Source of the DNA: Planctomycetaceae bacterium UBA6172
GTDB taxonomy: Bacteria; Planctomycetota; Planctomycetia; Pirellulales; Pirellulaceae
Length of the DNA: 64,000 bases
Direction of reading: 5' to 3'
NCBI GenBank assembly: GCA_002422955.1
Contig: DITY01000060.1
Span: 1 to 64,000, forward strand
Shown in pieces: positions 62,814-64,000 of this stretch. Under the pieces are notes generated by a model. It worked only from the letters and a program-made list of their open reading frames with translations, searched no databases and was not told the DNA's origin. The translations under genes were made by a program, and so were the position numbers. How positions within the stretch are numbered: position 1 is the first letter of the stretch; each line of letters starts with the position of its first letter.

Positions 62814-64000
62814 ATGTCCGCTTCTTCATTCGGTTCCCCCCTGGCCCGAGTCGCTCTTGGCGACCGCCCCGTTCGTGACGGGCTAGGTGTCCGCTCCGAT
62901 TGGGGTGGTGTCGTCCGCTCGGCGTCCACCGCTTATCGCAGGTCGATCGGAACGCTGTTGCTGTCCGCGATGTGGCTCTCAGCCGCGGTAGCGCAGTCGC
63001 CCCAGCCCGACAAGCCGGGTGAATCGTACCAATCGTATCGGGTGTCCGACGATGCCGACGCGTCGGCGGATGGTGGGTCAACGGCGGCAACGACCACGTC
63101 GACCGATGACCAGCGCGAGGCGATGTACGCCGAGTTGGCGGAAGAGTTCGCGATGGTCGATCGGCTCGGGAACTTGGTCAAACGGGTGGCGACGCTGGTC
63201 AAGCCGAGCGTGATCCATATCGAGGCCAGAAAATTGGAACGCAATCGCGGGCGGAGCGAAGCGTTCGATGAGGCGGGGGCTGGCGTCGCGGTTCCGATCG
63301 CCGGGCAACCGTGGATCTTGACGAATCGGCATGTGATCGCCGGCGCGGCGGCCGGTGAGATCACGATCAAAACCAGCGACGGCCGTCATTGTCACCCGGT
63401 CCAAGTGCTATCCGATCCCAGCACCGACGTCGCGGTGATGAGGGTCGACATCCCGATGCCGCTGACCCGAATCGGTGACAGCAACCAGACGGAAATCGGC
63501 GACTTCGTGATCGCCATCGGTAGCCCGTTCGGCCTAAGCCACAGCGTCACCTTCGGCATTCTCAGCGCCCGTGGCCGGCGGGACCTCTCCTTGGGTACCG
63601 AGCGGATTGACCTGCAAGACTTCTTCCAAACCGACGCCGCGATCAATCCCGGCAACAGCGGCGGGCCGCTGATCAATCTCCGCGGCGAGGTGATCGCGAT
63701 CAACACCGCGATCGCCAGCAACGGGGGTGGCAGCGAGGGGATCGGCTTCGCGATCCCGATCGACATGGCGGTTCGGGTTGCGGAAGAGTTGATCCGGCAC
63801 GGCAAGCTTCGTCGCGGTTACCTCGGTGTGACCCTCGATCCCGAGTTTTCCTCGGCCGAGGCGATGCGTTTGCTCGGGAGCCCGCACGGCGCGTTGGTCA
63901 AGGAAGTCCGGGCCGGTTCACCCGCCGAACTGGCTCACATCCGTCGTGGCGATGTGATCCTGGAGTTCGATGGTCGGCCCGTGGAAAACGATGACCATCT
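62814..64000 (+). CDS. HtrA/DegP-like S1C serine protease, cut by the right edge
   Basis: 395 codons are visible from the ATG at 62814. A hydrophobic segment (GTLLLSAMWLSAAVAQS, about 49-65) is a signal or anchor. The protease triad is His173 (LTNRHVIAG), Asp205 (STDVAVMRVD) and Ser282 (NPGNSGGPLIN). A PDZ domain begins at about residue 335 (RRGYLGVTLDP) and is running at the window edge (IRRGDVILEFDGRPV). It should degrade or refold misfolded envelope proteins. There is no stop codon in the window, so the full domain number is unknown. Confidence 0.92.
   Translation, partial: MSASSFGSPLARVALGDRPVRDGLGVRSDWGGVVRSASTAYRRSIGTLLLSAMWLSAAVAQSPQPDKPGESYQSYRVSDDADASADGGSTAATTTSTDDQREAMYAELAEEFAMVDRLGNLVKRVATLVKPSVIHIEARKLERNRGRSEAFDEAGAGVAVPIAGQPWILTNRHVIAGAAAGEITIKTSDGRHCHPVQVLSDPSTDVAVMRVDIPMPLTRIGDSNQTEIGDFVIAIGSPFGLSHSVTFGILSARGRRDLSLGTERIDLQDFFQTDAAINPGNSGGPLINLRGEVIAINTAIASNGGGSEGIGFAIPIDMAVRVAEELIRHGKLRRGYLGVTLDPEFSSAEAMRLLGSPHGALVKEVRAGSPAELAHIRRGDVILEFDGRPVENDDH

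Overview
The window looks like a chromosomal segment from a Planctomycetota bacterium, most likely a Pirellulales-type lineage (inference). The DNA is GC-rich. It carries families typical of that phylum: DUF1501, DUF1549/DUF1553 cytochrome-like proteins with CxxCH, a DUF1559 prepilin-like protein, DUF1080, a sulfatase, BNR/Asp-box proteins and ExbB/ExbD with giant TPR partners. I saw no phage, insertion sequence or CRISPR. Most genes are ordinary in composition and probably core or long-resident.

Layout. 1-4372: a multi-sensor histidine kinase (cut by the left edge) divergent from an NtrC-type activator. 4730-8962: nitrilase-superfamily protein, YaiI-like protein, DUF481 barrel and DUF1080 protein. 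9597-9779: a lone tRNA-Asp with its promoter and terminator. 10140-18328: RecQ, an acetyl-xylan-esterase-like hydrolase, a sialidase-like protein and a HerA-like ATPase. 18344-26212 (minus): a four-gene Tol/Ton-like operon (giant TPR protein, ExbB/TolQ, ExbD/TolR, TonB/TolA-like anchor ending in an alpha/alpha toroid). 26336-29124: an HMA-MauE fusion divergent from two tandem purine nucleoside phosphorylases. 29235-32990: a thioredoxin-like protein and RecG. 33095-38774 (minus): DUF1549/1553, DUF1501, an ECF-like sigma factor and a membrane anti-sigma-like protein fused to a CxxCH domain. 39147-45586: FolE, LON-domain protein, a divergent dCTP-deaminase-family protein, a GlcD-like oxidase, a small conserved-looking protein, a Cys/Gly-rich lipoprotein and CysE. 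45605-56974 (minus): a subtilase, then an operon of VWA protein, giant DUF4175-like coiled-coil protein, a second toroid protein and a small membrane protein. 57152-64000: a planctomycete secreted protein, a sulfatase, a small acidic protein, a DUF1559 protein behind a Fur-like operator, a DksA-type regulator and an HtrA-like protease (cut by the right edge).

The best candidate for an undescribed system is the 18.3-26.2 kb operon. Its last gene has the layout of TonB or TolA (membrane anchor with an S-x3-H helix, long Pro-rich linker, folded C-terminal domain). The C-terminal domain is a terpenoid-cyclase-like toroid without the catalytic Asp motif, and the gene sits directly behind exbB and exbD. 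A related toroid with the same C-terminal signature is encoded in the VWA/DUF4175 operon, hinting at a shared envelope function. Second-rank leads are the anti-sigma/CxxCH fusion, the two phosphorylases that differ at purine- and 5'-binding positions, the Fur-like palindrome over the DUF1559 promoter, and the dCTP deaminase homologue lacking part of the usual active site.
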